From positions 1 to 36,226 of the forward strand of contig NZ_JAKDKW010000018.1 in assembly GCF_030453185.1 (NCBI RefSeq): a stretch of DNA of 36,226 nt, read 5' to 3'. The DNA is from Yaniella sp. GTDB lineage: Bacteria > Actinomycetota > Actinomycetes > Actinomycetales > Micrococcaceae. Position numbers and translations under genes: made by a program. Under the pieces are notes generated by a model that did no database searches, was not told the DNA's origin, and worked only from the letters and a program-made list of their open reading frames with translations. This document shows, piece after piece, positions 16,004 through 25,149 of this stretch (the stretch's first letter is position 1; each line of letters opens with the position of its first letter).

Positions 16004-17005
16004 TTATGAATGACGAATACCCGCTAAGGCATCGCGGTCGATCTGCTCCTGGTTCTCCACATACGGGGTGCCGTGGGTATGGAACGTTGGCACTGTTTTC
16101 ATTCCCCAGGCCTGACCCTTGGCGCGTTCTGCCTCGGACCAGTTGACAACTGGCTGGTCAGGATTCAGAATCAACCGTGCCCCGGCGTTGGCGAACTCGA
16201 TGCGGTTACCGCCCGGCTCCCACACGTAGAGGAAGAAGGTCTGGTTAATCGCGTGCTTATAGGGGCCGTATTCGATGTAGACGCCCTCTTCGAGAAAGTA
16301 GTCTGCAGCTTTGAGAATGTCTTCGCGAGTGTCCGTGGCGAATGCCAGGTGGTGGAAGCGGCCACGCTCCCCGGTCCAGTCATCGGAGTACACGACGTCG
16401 TAGGATTTCTGTGCGAATCGGAACCATCGGGCCGCGTAGCCGCCTTCATCGAGTTCGACCTGCTCGGTCTCCCGCGACTTCATGACGTTGTCCCAGAAAT
16501 CGCCCGCGGCATTTACATCTGCGGCCAGGTAGTTAATATGGTCGAGACGTCGGGCATTGACCCCGCGACCGGGAAAACGTGAGGCCTGGTTTTTTAGGGC
16601 CGGCCGGTCTTGGTCGTCGGCAACATACAGCGTGGTGTCATAGTAGATGCCGAATTCGTGGCCGTCCGGGTCTTCGAATTCGTAGTAGGCGCCGATGCCG
16701 ACTTCTGGGTCACGCCAGCCTTTGCCCAGGCCGGTGGCTTCGATGGCCGCGACCCGGCGTTCGAGCGCTTCGGGGCTGGTAGCACGCAGCATGGTGCGGC
16801 CAACACCGTTGGTTTCGGACGCGGTGAGCTTGATCGAATAGGTTTCATATTCGTCCCAGCAGCGCAGGTACGCTGAGTTGCCGATGCGCTCAACTTCGCG
16901 CATGGCCAGCATTTCGTTGAAGAACCGCAGACTCTGGTCAAAGGTTGGGGTCAGGATTTCCACGGCGCTGATATGCGCCAGGTCGAAGTTTTCCAGTTCA
17001 GCCAT
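16004..17005 (-). CDS. Type I (VOC) extradiol ring-cleavage dioxygenase, XylE-like
   Basis: A 333-residue, two-domain vicinal-oxygen-chelate dioxygenase. Compared with XylE (catechol 2,3-dioxygenase) from memory, the iron ligands are conserved: His in RRLDHINY (H156), first His of GRFHHLAF (H218) and Glu in PGGNRIEF (E270). The second-sphere His and Tyr also match (GPYKH H251, FFLY Y260). The active-site His of XylE (H199 in KAHDVAF) is replaced by Tyr (KSYDVVY, Y202). It is the last gene of the GalD-GalB-GalC-like operon, 9 nt after the aldolase, so its substrate is expected to give oxalomesaconate, for example gallate. The known enzymes for that step are LigB-type, not VOC. ATG at 17005 has AAGGA 6 nt upstream and is preferred over the ATG at 17011. 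Confidence 0.88.
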   Translation of the reverse strand: MAELENFDLAHISAVEILTPTFDQSLRFFNEMLAMREVERIGNSAYLRCWDEYETYSIKLTASETNGVGRTMLRATSPEALERRVAAIEATGLGKGWRDPEVGIGAYYEFEDPDGHEFGIYYDTTLYVADDQDRPALKNQASRFPGRGVNARRLDHINYLAADVNAAGDFWDNVMKSRETEQVELDEGGYAARWFRFAQKSYDVVYSDDWTGERGRFHHLAFATDTREDILKAADYFLEEGVYIEYGPYKHAINQTFFLYVWEPGGNRIEFANAGARLILNPDQPVVNWSEAERAKGQAWGMKTVPTFHTHGTPYVENQEQIDRDALAGIRHS

Positions 17006-17014
17006 GATCATTCC

Positions 17015-17698
17015 TTATTCGTTGTATTTCAGGCCGGTGGCCTCAAGTTTTTCTCGCATACCGTACACATCCAGCCCCAGTTCACCGGCAGCAAGGCGTG
17101 CACGAACCGTCGCTTCTTTGGCCTCTCGCGCTCGCGATGCTTCGACCACCTCCGCCACTCGGTCCGCCGGCACGACGACGACGCCGTCAGCATCTCCCAC
17201 AACCACATCACCGGGGTTGACCAGGGCGTTGGCCACGGTGACGGGAATGTTGACCGACCCTAAGGTTTCTTTGACCGTGCCACGAGCGTGGATTGCCGCA
17301 GCAAAGACCGGAAAGTCCATCTCTTGCAGGTCTGCAATATCTCGCACACCTCCATCGATCACTAGACCAACACCACCACGAGCCCGAAAGGAAGTGGCCA
17401 ATAAGTCACCGAAAAAACCGGCATCGGATGTTGTGGTGCAGGCCGCGACCACGACGTCACCATCCTGTAATTGTTCTGCGGCCACGTGCATCATCCAGTT
17501 ATCACCGGGCTGCAGCAGCACGGTCACGGCCGGGCCGCAAAGTTTGGCGCCGTCATAGATGGGGCGCATATAGGGGCGCATCAGGCCCACGCGACCCATG
17601 GCTTCGTGGATGATGGCGGTGCCGTAGTCGCTCAGCGCTGCGACGTCGTCGGGGTTGGGACGCTGGATAGTCGTGTTGACTACACCGAGTTCATACAT
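17015..17698 (-). CDS. galC: 4-carboxy-4-hydroxy-2-oxoadipate aldolase (GalC/LigK-like, RraA fold)
   Basis: A 227-residue class II metal-dependent aldolase of the RraA-like fold. It cleaves CHA to pyruvate and oxaloacetate (the HMG/CHA aldolase activity) and may also decarboxylate oxaloacetate. The family signature is visible: GPAVTV (55-60), GDLLATSFRARG (about 97-108) and the metal/substrate stretch GLVIDGGVRD with R119 and D120. Length and motifs fit CHA aldolases better than the RNase E inhibitor RraA, and the neighbours GalB- and GalD-like genes support this. It starts at ATG 17698 with AAAGGGA upstream, 16 nt after the hydratase stop. Confidence 0.88.
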   Translation of the reverse strand: MYELGVVNTTIQRPNPDDVAALSDYGTAIIHEAMGRVGLMRPYMRPIYDGAKLCGPAVTVLLQPGDNWMMHVAAEQLQDGDVVVAACTTTSDAGFFGDLLATSFRARGGVGLVIDGGVRDIADLQEMDFPVFAAAIHARGTVKETLGSVNIPVTVANALVNPGDVVVGDADGVVVVPADRVAEVVEASRAREAKEATVRARLAAGELGLDVYGMREKLEATGLKYNE

Positions 17699-17714
17699 GG
17701 TGTTCCCTTTCTGT

Positions 17715-18737
17715 CTAGCGACCCTGGGCTGTCAGACGATCATCCAGGCGCGGGTGGATTCTGCGTGCGGTGGCTTCGAAAATGTTGTGACGATCGGTGT
17801 CTGTGAGTTCAGCGTTTTGGATGTATCGCACTGTGTCATCAAAGAAGTGTCCGGTGTTGGGGTCCTCGGTGCGCACGGCACCAATCATCTCGGAGGCAAA
17901 CATGATGTTTTTATGCGGGATCACCTCGAGCAGCGTGTCGATGCCGGGCTGGTGGTAAACGCAGGTATCGAAATAGACGTTCTTCAGCAGGTGGTCTTCC
18001 AGGTCCGGCTTGTCCAACATCATCGCCAGCCCGCGGAATCGGCCCCAGTGATACGGTGCCGCTCCCCCGCCGTGCGGGATGATCATCTTGAGTTCCGGGA
18101 ACGTGGAAAACAGGTCGCCTTCCAGTAGTTGCATGACGGCGGTGGTGTCAGCGTTCAAGTAGTGTGCGCCGGTGGTATGAAATGCCGGGTTGATCGAAGT
18201 CGAGACGTGCACCATCACGGGCAGTTGGTGTTCAATCAGTTTTTCGTAGACGGGGAACCAGTACTTCTCGGTCAGCGGCGGCGAAGTCCAGTGACCGCCA
18301 GAAGGGTCCGGGTTCAGGTTCACGGCAACAATATCGTGCTCGGTTACGCAGCGTTCGAGTTCTTCGATGACGGTGGCCGACTCAACTCCAGGTGATTGCG
18401 GCAGCATCGCAGAGGGGACGAAGCGTTCTGGATAGAGTTCGGATACCCGACCGATAAGGTCATTGCAGTGCCGCGACCAGGCGGACGAGGTTTCGAAATT
18501 TCCGGCGTGGTGCGCCATAAATGAGGCCCGCGGTGAGAAGACCTGGACATCGATGCCACGTTCATTCATCAGGCGCAGCTGATTGGGTTCGATCGACTCG
18601 CGAATTTGGTCATCGCTGATCATTGGGCCATCAACCGGTGGCGGGGCGCCGCCGTCCAACGCTGCAAGCTGCTGCTCTCGCCAAGCACCCAGCGGCTCCG
18701 GCGCCGTCGTATAGTGCCCGTGAATATCAATGATCAA
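17715..18737 (-). CDS. ligJ: 4-oxalomesaconate hydratase, amidohydrolase family (LigJ-like)
   Basis: A 340-residue amidohydrolase-superfamily hydratase that adds water to oxalomesaconate to form 4-carboxy-4-hydroxy-2-oxoadipate. The N-terminus MIIDIHGHYTTAPEPL closely follows that of Sphingobium LigJ as I remember it, with metal ligands H6 and H8. Later ligands lie in VMVHVST and IIPHGGGAAPYHWGR. A glutamate in FASEMIG corresponds to the catalytic Glu region of LigJ. The start is TTG with AAAGGA six nt upstream; no ATG fits the family N-terminus. Flanking genes supply the tautomerase before it and the aldolase after it. GalB of Pseudomonas does the same reaction with an unrelated fold, so ligJ is the better symbol. 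Confidence 0.88.
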   Translation of the reverse strand: MIIDIHGHYTTAPEPLGAWREQQLAALDGGAPPPVDGPMISDDQIRESIEPNQLRLMNERGIDVQVFSPRASFMAHHAGNFETSSAWSRHCNDLIGRVSELYPERFVPSAMLPQSPGVESATVIEELERCVTEHDIVAVNLNPDPSGGHWTSPPLTEKYWFPVYEKLIEHQLPVMVHVSTSINPAFHTTGAHYLNADTTAVMQLLEGDLFSTFPELKMIIPHGGGAAPYHWGRFRGLAMMLDKPDLEDHLLKNVYFDTCVYHQPGIDTLLEVIPHKNIMFASEMIGAVRTEDPNTGHFFDDTVRYIQNAELTDTDRHNIFEATARRIHPRLDDRLTAQGR

Positions 18738-18750
18738 TGCGTTTCCTTTG

Positions 18751-19914
18751 CTATACCGAATGGTTCAAACCTGTGGACTCATGCCCGGGATCCCAGATCT
18801 CGCGGGGCACGTAGAGCTCACCGCGTGAGATGAGCCGGGCGGTGCGCGTGTTGCCCGAGGCGACGACCGCGCCGTCGTCATTTAAATCCACCAGGGCTTC
18901 AAACATGCCAGTGGGGTGTTCAATTGCCACCGACTGTTGGCGGCCGCTGCCTGCAGAGCCAACGGTCGCCGCAACGGAGCCTTCCATAACCAACGCGGTG
19001 GCCACGGTGACTGCCGCGAGCACGCCGATCGATTCGTGCACCCTGTGTGGGATGAAGCTGCGCGTACTGATCGCCCCGCCGGAAACCGGCGGTGCAACCA
19101 GCGTCATTTTGGGGTATGACGCCTCGGTCACATCACCGAGGCCCATTACCTCGGCCGCGGCGAGGCGGAGCTGTTCAACACAAGTCTTGAGCTCGCTATT
19201 CTCACTGAGTGCGGCGACCGATTCGTAGCCGGTCACGCCAAGATCCTCGGCCCGGATAATCACCAGTGGCTGACCGTTATCAATCAGCGTCACCGTGTAA
19301 TCAGTGCCATCAGCCGTGACAACATCGGTGATACTGCCAGTGGGGAGCAGGCCCTCGGCAATGGAGCCGGCGGTGTTAAGGAACCGAATATTGACCGGCG
19401 ATGCTGTACCGGGCACGCCTGCGATTTCTGTTTGACCGCTGTACTGAACGAATCGCAGACCGCCCACCCGGGGAGTGTGGATGCTAATGCGCGAAATCAA
19501 ACCGGTGTTTGTGGTTCGCACGACGACGTCGGTGGTATCTTCACGCGGTTCGATCAGCCCGGCTTCGACGGCAAACGGGACGACGGCGGCCAGCATATTG
19601 CCGCAATTCTGGGTGGTCTGCACCGTCGCTGCGTCGGGCTGCAGCTGCACGAAGGTGAAGTCGAGATCGACGTCAGCCACTTCCGATGGTCCCACAATTC
19701 CGGCTTTGGATGTCAGCGGGTGGCCGCCCCCGATGCCATCAATCTGCAGCGGATGTGGGCTTCCCATGACGGATAACAAGACCTGATCCAGTACGTGCCG
19801 CTCCTCGGGGAGATCTGCGGCCAAAAAGAAGGGACCGCGCGAGGTGCCACCCCGCATGAGGACAAACGGGAGTGCCGTCTGATCGCCAGATCTGTGTGCA
19901 CTGCTGGTGGGCAT
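18751..19914 (-). CDS. galD: 4-oxalomesaconate tautomerase (GalD-like, PrpF family)
   Basis: A 387-residue protein of the PrpF/diaminopimelate-epimerase-like fold. It would interconvert keto and enol forms of 4-oxalomesaconate. Visible family features are PFVLMRGGTSRGPFF (about 16-30), GIGGGHPLTSKAGIV, QNCGNMLAAVVPFA and GRQQSVAIEHPTG near the C-terminus. PrpF proteins isomerise aconitates, but with LigJ- and GalC-like genes 13 and ~1050 nt downstream the GalD assignment is better. It is the first gene of the operon, with AAAAGGA before the ATG at 19914, and is divergent from the GntR regulator. Confidence 0.87.
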   Translation of the reverse strand: MPTSSAHRSGDQTALPFVLMRGGTSRGPFFLAADLPEERHVLDQVLLSVMGSPHPLQIDGIGGGHPLTSKAGIVGPSEVADVDLDFTFVQLQPDAATVQTTQNCGNMLAAVVPFAVEAGLIEPREDTTDVVVRTTNTGLISRISIHTPRVGGLRFVQYSGQTEIAGVPGTASPVNIRFLNTAGSIAEGLLPTGSITDVVTADGTDYTVTLIDNGQPLVIIRAEDLGVTGYESVAALSENSELKTCVEQLRLAAAEVMGLGDVTEASYPKMTLVAPPVSGGAISTRSFIPHRVHESIGVLAAVTVATALVMEGSVAATVGSAGSGRQQSVAIEHPTGMFEALVDLNDDGAVVASGNTRTARLISRGELYVPREIWDPGHESTGLNHSV

Positions 19915-19963
19915 GATCGTCCTTTTCTGTGGGTGCGCTCACACCAGACTAGCCATTCACCAG

Positions 19964-19987
19964 ATTGTTTACAATATTGTTCACTAA
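19964..19987. promoter_or_regulatory. Likely GntR operator in the galD/GntR divergent promoter
   Basis: ATTGTTTACAAT at 19964-19975 is an inverted repeat of the TTGT-NN-ACAA type favoured by FCD-class GntR regulators. It is directly followed by a second half-site, ATTGTTCAC (19976-19984), giving a 12-nt-phase direct repeat. It lies 50 nt before the galD ATG and 74-97 nt before the GntR ATG. Confidence 0.5.
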
Positions 19988-20060
19988 AATACTTCCGCGG
20001 CTTCAAGGTGGCTACTATGGAAGCAATACAGCTTTCACATAAGCATTGGAGACTTCCGGT

Positions 20061-20729
20061 ATGGCCAGCACCTCGACAACAACGCAGTCCAACGAGACTC
20101 GACCAGAACTCTCACTGACGGAGCAACTGCGTCAAGACATTGTGACGGGAAATCTCGTGCCACATCAGCGTCTGGTCGAAGCCGATGTGGCCGAAGAGCA
20201 CGGGGCCTCTCGCGGTGAAGTGCGCTTGGCATTGAATGAGCTGATCGCCGAGGGACTGGTTGAGCGCATCCCAAATCGTGGCGCACGGGTTCGGAAGGTA
20301 TCGCTTCAGGAGGCCATAGAAATTACGGAAGTGCGGGCCGCCGTGGAGTCGCTGTGTGCGCGGAAAGCCGCCGAGAAAATTACCGATGCTCACGCGGCCG
20401 AGCTTCGCGATATCGGTCAACAGATGCAGCTGGTCGTCGACCGCGGCGACCGCGAAGCATATTCACAACTCAACCGGACGCTTCACGGTCGCGTGATTGA
20501 GATTGCCGATCAGCCGACCGCCGCCGAGACGATTGCCCGGCTTCGCGGTCAGGCCATTCGATACCATTTCCAATTGGCTACCCGTCCTGATCGGCCGCAA
20601 GTCTCCCTGCCACAACACATGGCAATTATCGAGGCGATTTGCACGCGAAACCCCGATGCTGCCGGTCGCGCCATGCACGAGCATTTAGCTTCAGTGACCG
20701 AAGCGATTGCGGCATCTGCCGGTGCCTAG
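20061..20729 (+). CDS. GntR-family transcriptional regulator (FCD subgroup)
   Basis: A 222-residue regulator. The N-terminal winged helix (about 20-80) shows LRQDIVTGNLVPHQRLVEADVAEEHGASRGEVRLALNELIAEGLV and IPNRGARVRKVS, the FadR/GntR pattern. The C-terminal all-helical FCD domain has acidic and histidine positions for metal/ligand binding (LNRTLHGRVIEIA, HMAIIEAI, AMHEHL). It probably represses the divergent galD-ligJ-galC-dioxygenase operon and responds to a pathway acid such as gallate or oxalomesaconate. ATG at 20061 is chosen because GGAG sits 9 nt upstream. Its stop codon shares the tetranucleotide CTAG with the stop of the convergent PadR gene. Confidence 0.88.
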   Translation: MASTSTTTQSNETRPELSLTEQLRQDIVTGNLVPHQRLVEADVAEEHGASRGEVRLALNELIAEGLVERIPNRGARVRKVSLQEAIEITEVRAAVESLCARKAAEKITDAHAAELRDIGQQMQLVVDRGDREAYSQLNRTLHGRVIEIADQPTAAETIARLRGQAIRYHFQLATRPDRPQVSLPQHMAIIEAICTRNPDAAGRAMHEHLASVTEAIAASAGA

Positions 20730-21319
20730 TGTTCTGTGGGCTCGAAGGTGTCTAGCAGTGCGAGGCCTTGGGTGGCCCAGGTAATTTCTGCCCTGGCTTG
20801 TTGCAGGATACCTTCATAGGCGAAGACCTTAAACTGCGTGATCTTGCTGTGCTCACCTGCCGGATATTGGGCGAGCCTGCTCTGGTGAATAGCCGAGCTG
20901 CCGTCGTGGAGTTCTTCGATTTGGAACTGCACATCGTCGACGACCTGCTGATGGTGTTCGAGGTGATCCTTGAGGCAGCGGCGGGCTTCGTCGTCGCTCG
21001 CGAATTCGAAATAGGCTGACCGGAGCCGAACCTCACTTCGCTCCGGCCGATACGCGACCGGCTTGGCGTACCACTCGCGCAGGTAGGCGATACCGGCATC
21101 GGTAATCGCATACTCGGTTTTCGTAGCGCCCTTTGAACCCCAGGGAACCGGATAGCCGGTCAGTAGCTCTTCTGCTTGCATTTTCTTGAGCTCGGGATAA
21201 ATTTGTGAATCCGGTGCGTGCCATAAGAACCCCACCGACGAGTGGAAGTTTTTGGCAATGTCATAGCCGGTGCTGGGACCGGAGGACAGCAACGTTAGCA
21301 GTGCAGATCGTAAACTCAT
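20726..21319 (-). CDS. PadR-family transcriptional regulator
   Basis: A 197-residue regulator with the PadR winged helix at the N-terminus (LRSALLTLLSSGPSTGYDIAKNF, FLWHAPDSQIYPELKKMQAEELL, TEYAITDAG) and a helical Vir_act_alpha_C-like C-terminal domain. PadR proteins classically repress phenolic-acid genes and are released by hydroxycinnamates or related ligands. It lies 105 nt downstream of the O-demethylase gene on the same strand, so it may be the third gene of metF-ligM-padR or be separately transcribed. No good ribosome site precedes the ATG; the upstream sequence contains a TAGTGTAGTAGA-like element. Target genes are inferred to be metF and ligM. Confidence 0.85.
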   Translation of the reverse strand: MSLRSALLTLLSSGPSTGYDIAKNFHSSVGFLWHAPDSQIYPELKKMQAEELLTGYPVPWGSKGATKTEYAITDAGIAYLREWYAKPVAYRPERSEVRLRSAYFEFASDDEARRCLKDHLEHHQQVVDDVQFQIEELHDGSSAIHQSRLAQYPAGEHSKITQFKVFAYEGILQQARAEITWATQGLALLDTFEPTEH

Positions 21320-21372
21320 GGTGACCGTAGTGTAGTAGACGTTTCATCTCGAGCAGCCGTTATGGAAAGACG

Positions 21373-21410
21373 ACGCGGCCGCCCCAGCGCAATGCCGGGT
21401 GCGACCGCGT
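21373..21410 (-). terminator. Possible terminator after the O-demethylase
   Basis: ACGCGG at 21373-21378 pairs with CCGCGT at 21405-21410, with additional short GC pairing inside. No U tract follows. It lies 15 nt past the demethylase stop. Confidence 0.35.
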
Positions 21411-21424
21411 GATCACAGTGGAGC

Positions 21425-22837
<1,413 letters not shown>

Positions 22838-22883
22838 TCACGTAAATATTGCTGAGTGTTAGTAGAAGGTTGGTAACGCTTGG

Positions 22884-23747
22884 TTAGAATTTTTTGGTGA
22901 AGTCCTGAGCCCATTCGGCGGTTTTTGCCATGCCGCCGAAGGTGTAAAAGTGCACGCCAACGGTGCCGGTGAAGTTTGTTGTTTCAGTTTCGGCTGCCAG
23001 GTCTTGCAAGAATTTATCTGGACCGGCGCTGCCCATCAGGTTGGTAAGTGAGAAACCGTATTTTTTGACGATGCCCGCCGAGGTGCCCACGCCGAAGCGT
23101 TTGGCGTAGTTCAACAGTCGACGAATGCCTGCCGGGCCAGGCGTGCCAATCCGCACGGGGGCGCTAATATTTTTAGCAGCGAGCTCGTCGAGCCACTTCG
23201 CCACTGGTGCAGTGTCGAATCCAAATTGCGTCAGTATCACGGCACTCATATCGTGCTCGGCCAAGTAGTCGACCTTGCCGCTCAGTTCGCGCGAGAGCAC
23301 CTCTTCAGAGATATCCGGGTGGCCCTCCGGGTAGCCAGCGATCGACACGTCTTTGACGCCGAATTCTGGGAATACTCCGGATTGCAGCATCTCCAGCGAT
23401 GAGCCGTATGGGCCGAGTGGCTCTGCCGGGTCACCGCCCACAGCAAATACATGCTGTGCCGCATCAACGTCGGCCAGGGCCTGGAGAAATTCTCTGAGCT
23501 CGTCTTCGCTGTGGATACGGCGAGCCGAGATATGGGGAACGGGGATAAAGCCAAGATCTTTTACTGCTTTTGCAGCGGTGACGCGCATTTGCAGATCTTC
23601 GTTGCCCAGGAACGTGACATTGACCCGCGAGCCCTGCGGGATCAATGGAGCAGCTTCACGCAGAGCCTCCACGTCTTTGCCGGTCATTTCGAGAGAAAAG
23701 TCTTGCATCAACGCGCGGACACCCGCGGTTGTAGCTGATTGGGACAT
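22884..23747 (-). CDS. metF: Methylenetetrahydrofolate reductase
   Basis: A 287-residue FAD-dependent MTHFR of the MetF type (E. coli MetF is 296). Landmarks are FSLEMTGKD with a substrate-binding glutamate region, VNVTFLGNE, PVPHISARR, HVFAVGGDPAEPLGPY, VSIAGYPEGHPDI, ILTQFGFD and the C-terminal PVRIGTPGPAG. Beside a THF-dependent demethylase its role is probably to run in the direction that reoxidises 5-methyl-THF, as in the ligM-metF-ligH locus of Sphingobium. No ligH or formyl-THF ligase is seen here. ATG at 23747 is preferred (GAGG 7 nt upstream) over an in-frame GTG at 23759. It is the first gene of the minus-strand metF-ligM unit, with 58 nt between the two. Confidence 0.9.
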   Translation of the reverse strand: MSQSATTAGVRALMQDFSLEMTGKDVEALREAAPLIPQGSRVNVTFLGNEDLQMRVTAAKAVKDLGFIPVPHISARRIHSEDELREFLQALADVDAAQHVFAVGGDPAEPLGPYGSSLEMLQSGVFPEFGVKDVSIAGYPEGHPDISEEVLSRELSGKVDYLAEHDMSAVILTQFGFDTAPVAKWLDELAAKNISAPVRIGTPGPAGIRRLLNYAKRFGVGTSAGIVKKYGFSLTNLMGSAGPDKFLQDLAAETETTNFTGTVGVHFYTFGGMAKTAEWAQDFTKKF

Positions 23748-23770
23748 GTGAAACCTCACTTTTCGTTAAA

Positions 23771-23822
23771 GTGCGACCGACCTGAATCAATGTCGCACAT
23801 CACATACTATCTATGCGCATAG
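23771..23822. promoter_or_regulatory. metF leader/promoter with two inverted repeats
   Basis: GTGCGAC (23771-23777) and GTCGCAC (23792-23798) form a 7-bp inverted repeat with a 14-nt spacer just upstream of the metF ribosome site. A perfect 12-bp palindrome, CTATGCGCATAG, lies at 23811-23822. Either could be an operator for the PadR protein encoded downstream; the first could instead be an RNA stem. Confidence 0.45.
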
Positions 23823-23894
23823 TGAGTTGCAAGGGATTGATCAAAAACATTATTATTGAAAATTTCACCCACAGAGGGGGCGTCCTTAAAGGCA

Positions 23895-23935
23895 GCCGCC
23901 TGCGGCACCCCCATCACACAGGTGCCACAGGCGGC
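23895..23935 (-). terminator. Terminator of the ABC importer operon
   Basis: A 15-bp stem with one wobble position (23895-23909 with 23921-23935, core GCCGCCTG) lies 36 nt past the substrate-binding-protein stop. A short T stretch (CTTTAA) follows on the minus strand. Confidence 0.8.
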
Positions 23936-23970
23936 TTGAGGGTTCACCCGCGCCCAGCGAGGTCTAGCCC

Positions 23971-24966
23971 CTACGAGTCGTCACGAACCAATTCGTTAAC
24001 ATCGATTGATTCATCAATCAGACCGGTCTCTTCAGACAGTTCGATAATGCGTTCTGTCGATTCCATATTGATGTCTTGAGGGAATTTCGGCATGTTCAAG
24101 TCATCGATAATTTCTGGATCAATTTCCGAATACTCAGGCAAGATAGCCTTTGCCTCCTCGGGGTTATCTTCGGCGTATTGCTGGGATTCCTTCATCGCGG
24201 CGACAAACGCGTCAACAAGTTCAGGGTCCTCCTCGACCATGTCCGTCGAAGCGAAGTATCCGGCAATCATCAGATCTTCAATCGGCTCAGCATAGGGCGA
24301 GTAAATTTCGCGGGCGCCGGCATCTTTTGCAAGCGTCGCGAATGGTTCGACCGCCATGATGGCGTCGACGTTGCCGGATTCTAATTGTCCGCCCATATCC
24401 GGGAAGGCCACCTCGACCAGGTTCATCTTCTCCGGATCGCCGTCAGCCTGACTCAAACCTTCTTTGAGGACGGTGTCGTTGATGTTGTTGAGGGTATTAA
24501 CCGCAACGCTTCGCCCTTCGAGGTCTGCGATAGATTCCGCATCCGAGTCTTCAGGTACGAGCAGAGACGAGAAGTCTTCTCCGGCGTTACCGGTGGTCTG
24601 CGGCCCGGGAGCAACAAGCTGCAGCGGCAACCCCTGGGATTGTCCGATCACCAGCGAGGTGACGTTCGAGAACCCGAAATCAAAATCACCCGACTGCACG
24701 GCCGGGATGATGGCTGCCCCACCCTGAGCCAGTGTTAGATCGAGCTCAAGGCCATGCTCCTCAAAAATGCCTTCTTTTGCGCCCAGGTAGATAGGTGCGA
24801 CGTCGACAATCGGAATAACACCGATCGAGACTTGGGTGAGTTGACCATCTTGGGCCGCGTTGTCACCATCGGCGGGAGCGTCTTCTCCCCCACCACAGGA
24901 TGTGAGTACCAGCAGTCCTGCGGCTGCGGCCGCCGCAATACTGCCTCGAATACCGAGTGTTTTCAT
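23971..24966 (-). CDS. ABC-importer substrate-binding lipoprotein (NitT/TauT, NMT1-like)
   Basis: A 331-residue lipoprotein with signal peptide and lipobox LTSC followed by GGGEDAP. The NMT1/SsuA-like core includes YLGAKEGIFEEHGLEL, GGAAIIPAVQSGDFDFGFSN and AFPDMGGQLESGNVDAIMAVEPF. It captures the solute outside the membrane for the permease pair encoded upstream. ATG at 24966 is chosen because GAGGAG lies 7 nt before it and the signal peptide then has normal length; an in-frame ATG at 24984 is less suitable. It is the last gene of the operon permease-permease-ATPase-SBP, though 184 nt separate it from the ATPase with a strong hairpin in between. Ligand unknown, possibly an aromatic acid. Confidence 0.87.
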   Translation of the reverse strand: MKTLGIRGSIAAAAAAGLLVLTSCGGGEDAPADGDNAAQDGQLTQVSIGVIPIVDVAPIYLGAKEGIFEEHGLELDLTLAQGGAAIIPAVQSGDFDFGFSNVTSLVIGQSQGLPLQLVAPGPQTTGNAGEDFSSLLVPEDSDAESIADLEGRSVAVNTLNNINDTVLKEGLSQADGDPEKMNLVEVAFPDMGGQLESGNVDAIMAVEPFATLAKDAGAREIYSPYAEPIEDLMIAGYFASTDMVEEDPELVDAFVAAMKESQQYAEDNPEEAKAILPEYSEIDPEIIDDLNMPKFPQDINMESTERIIELSEETGLIDESIDVNELVRDDS

Positions 24967-25101
24967 GATGAGCTCCTCTTGCAAGTGCGAGGCTTCACGA
25001 GAGTTTAGTGAAGCAAGTCACAACGGTATGCGGATTGCATGCGATCGTCAATGGTTTTTCGAGTTAACGCTTATGAGCGTATTTTTTTGTGTTAACCCAG
25101 C

Positions 25102-25128
25102 GTGGGGACCTGGTTGCCAGGTCCCCAC
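25102..25128 (-). terminator. Strong hairpin between the ABC ATPase and binding-protein genes
   Basis: A perfect 12-bp stem (GTGGGGACCTGG, loop TTG) lies 22 nt past the ATPase stop. No U tract follows on the minus strand. Being inside the operon, it may be a partial terminator or an mRNA-stabilising stem that lets the binding protein be expressed at a different level. Confidence 0.65.
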
Positions 25129-25149
25129 AACAGTTGAAAAGCCAAGTGT

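Noticed and set aside
15955-16146. Small plus-strand frame overlapping the dioxygenase 3' end
   Set aside because: Its start lies in the CAATNATTG promoter cluster and most of it is antisense to the dioxygenase.
17015-17698. RNase E inhibitor RraA
   Set aside because: The fold is shared, but the GDLLATS...GGVRD motif set and the galD/ligJ neighbours fit CHA aldolase.
18751-19914. PrpF (2-methylaconitate isomerase) of propionate metabolism
   Set aside because: No prpBCD genes are nearby; the operon partners are those of the oxalomesaconate pathway.
23811-23822. Restriction or recombination site
   Set aside because: CTATGCGCATAG is a single short palindrome with no repeat partner or integrase; a regulatory role is more economical.
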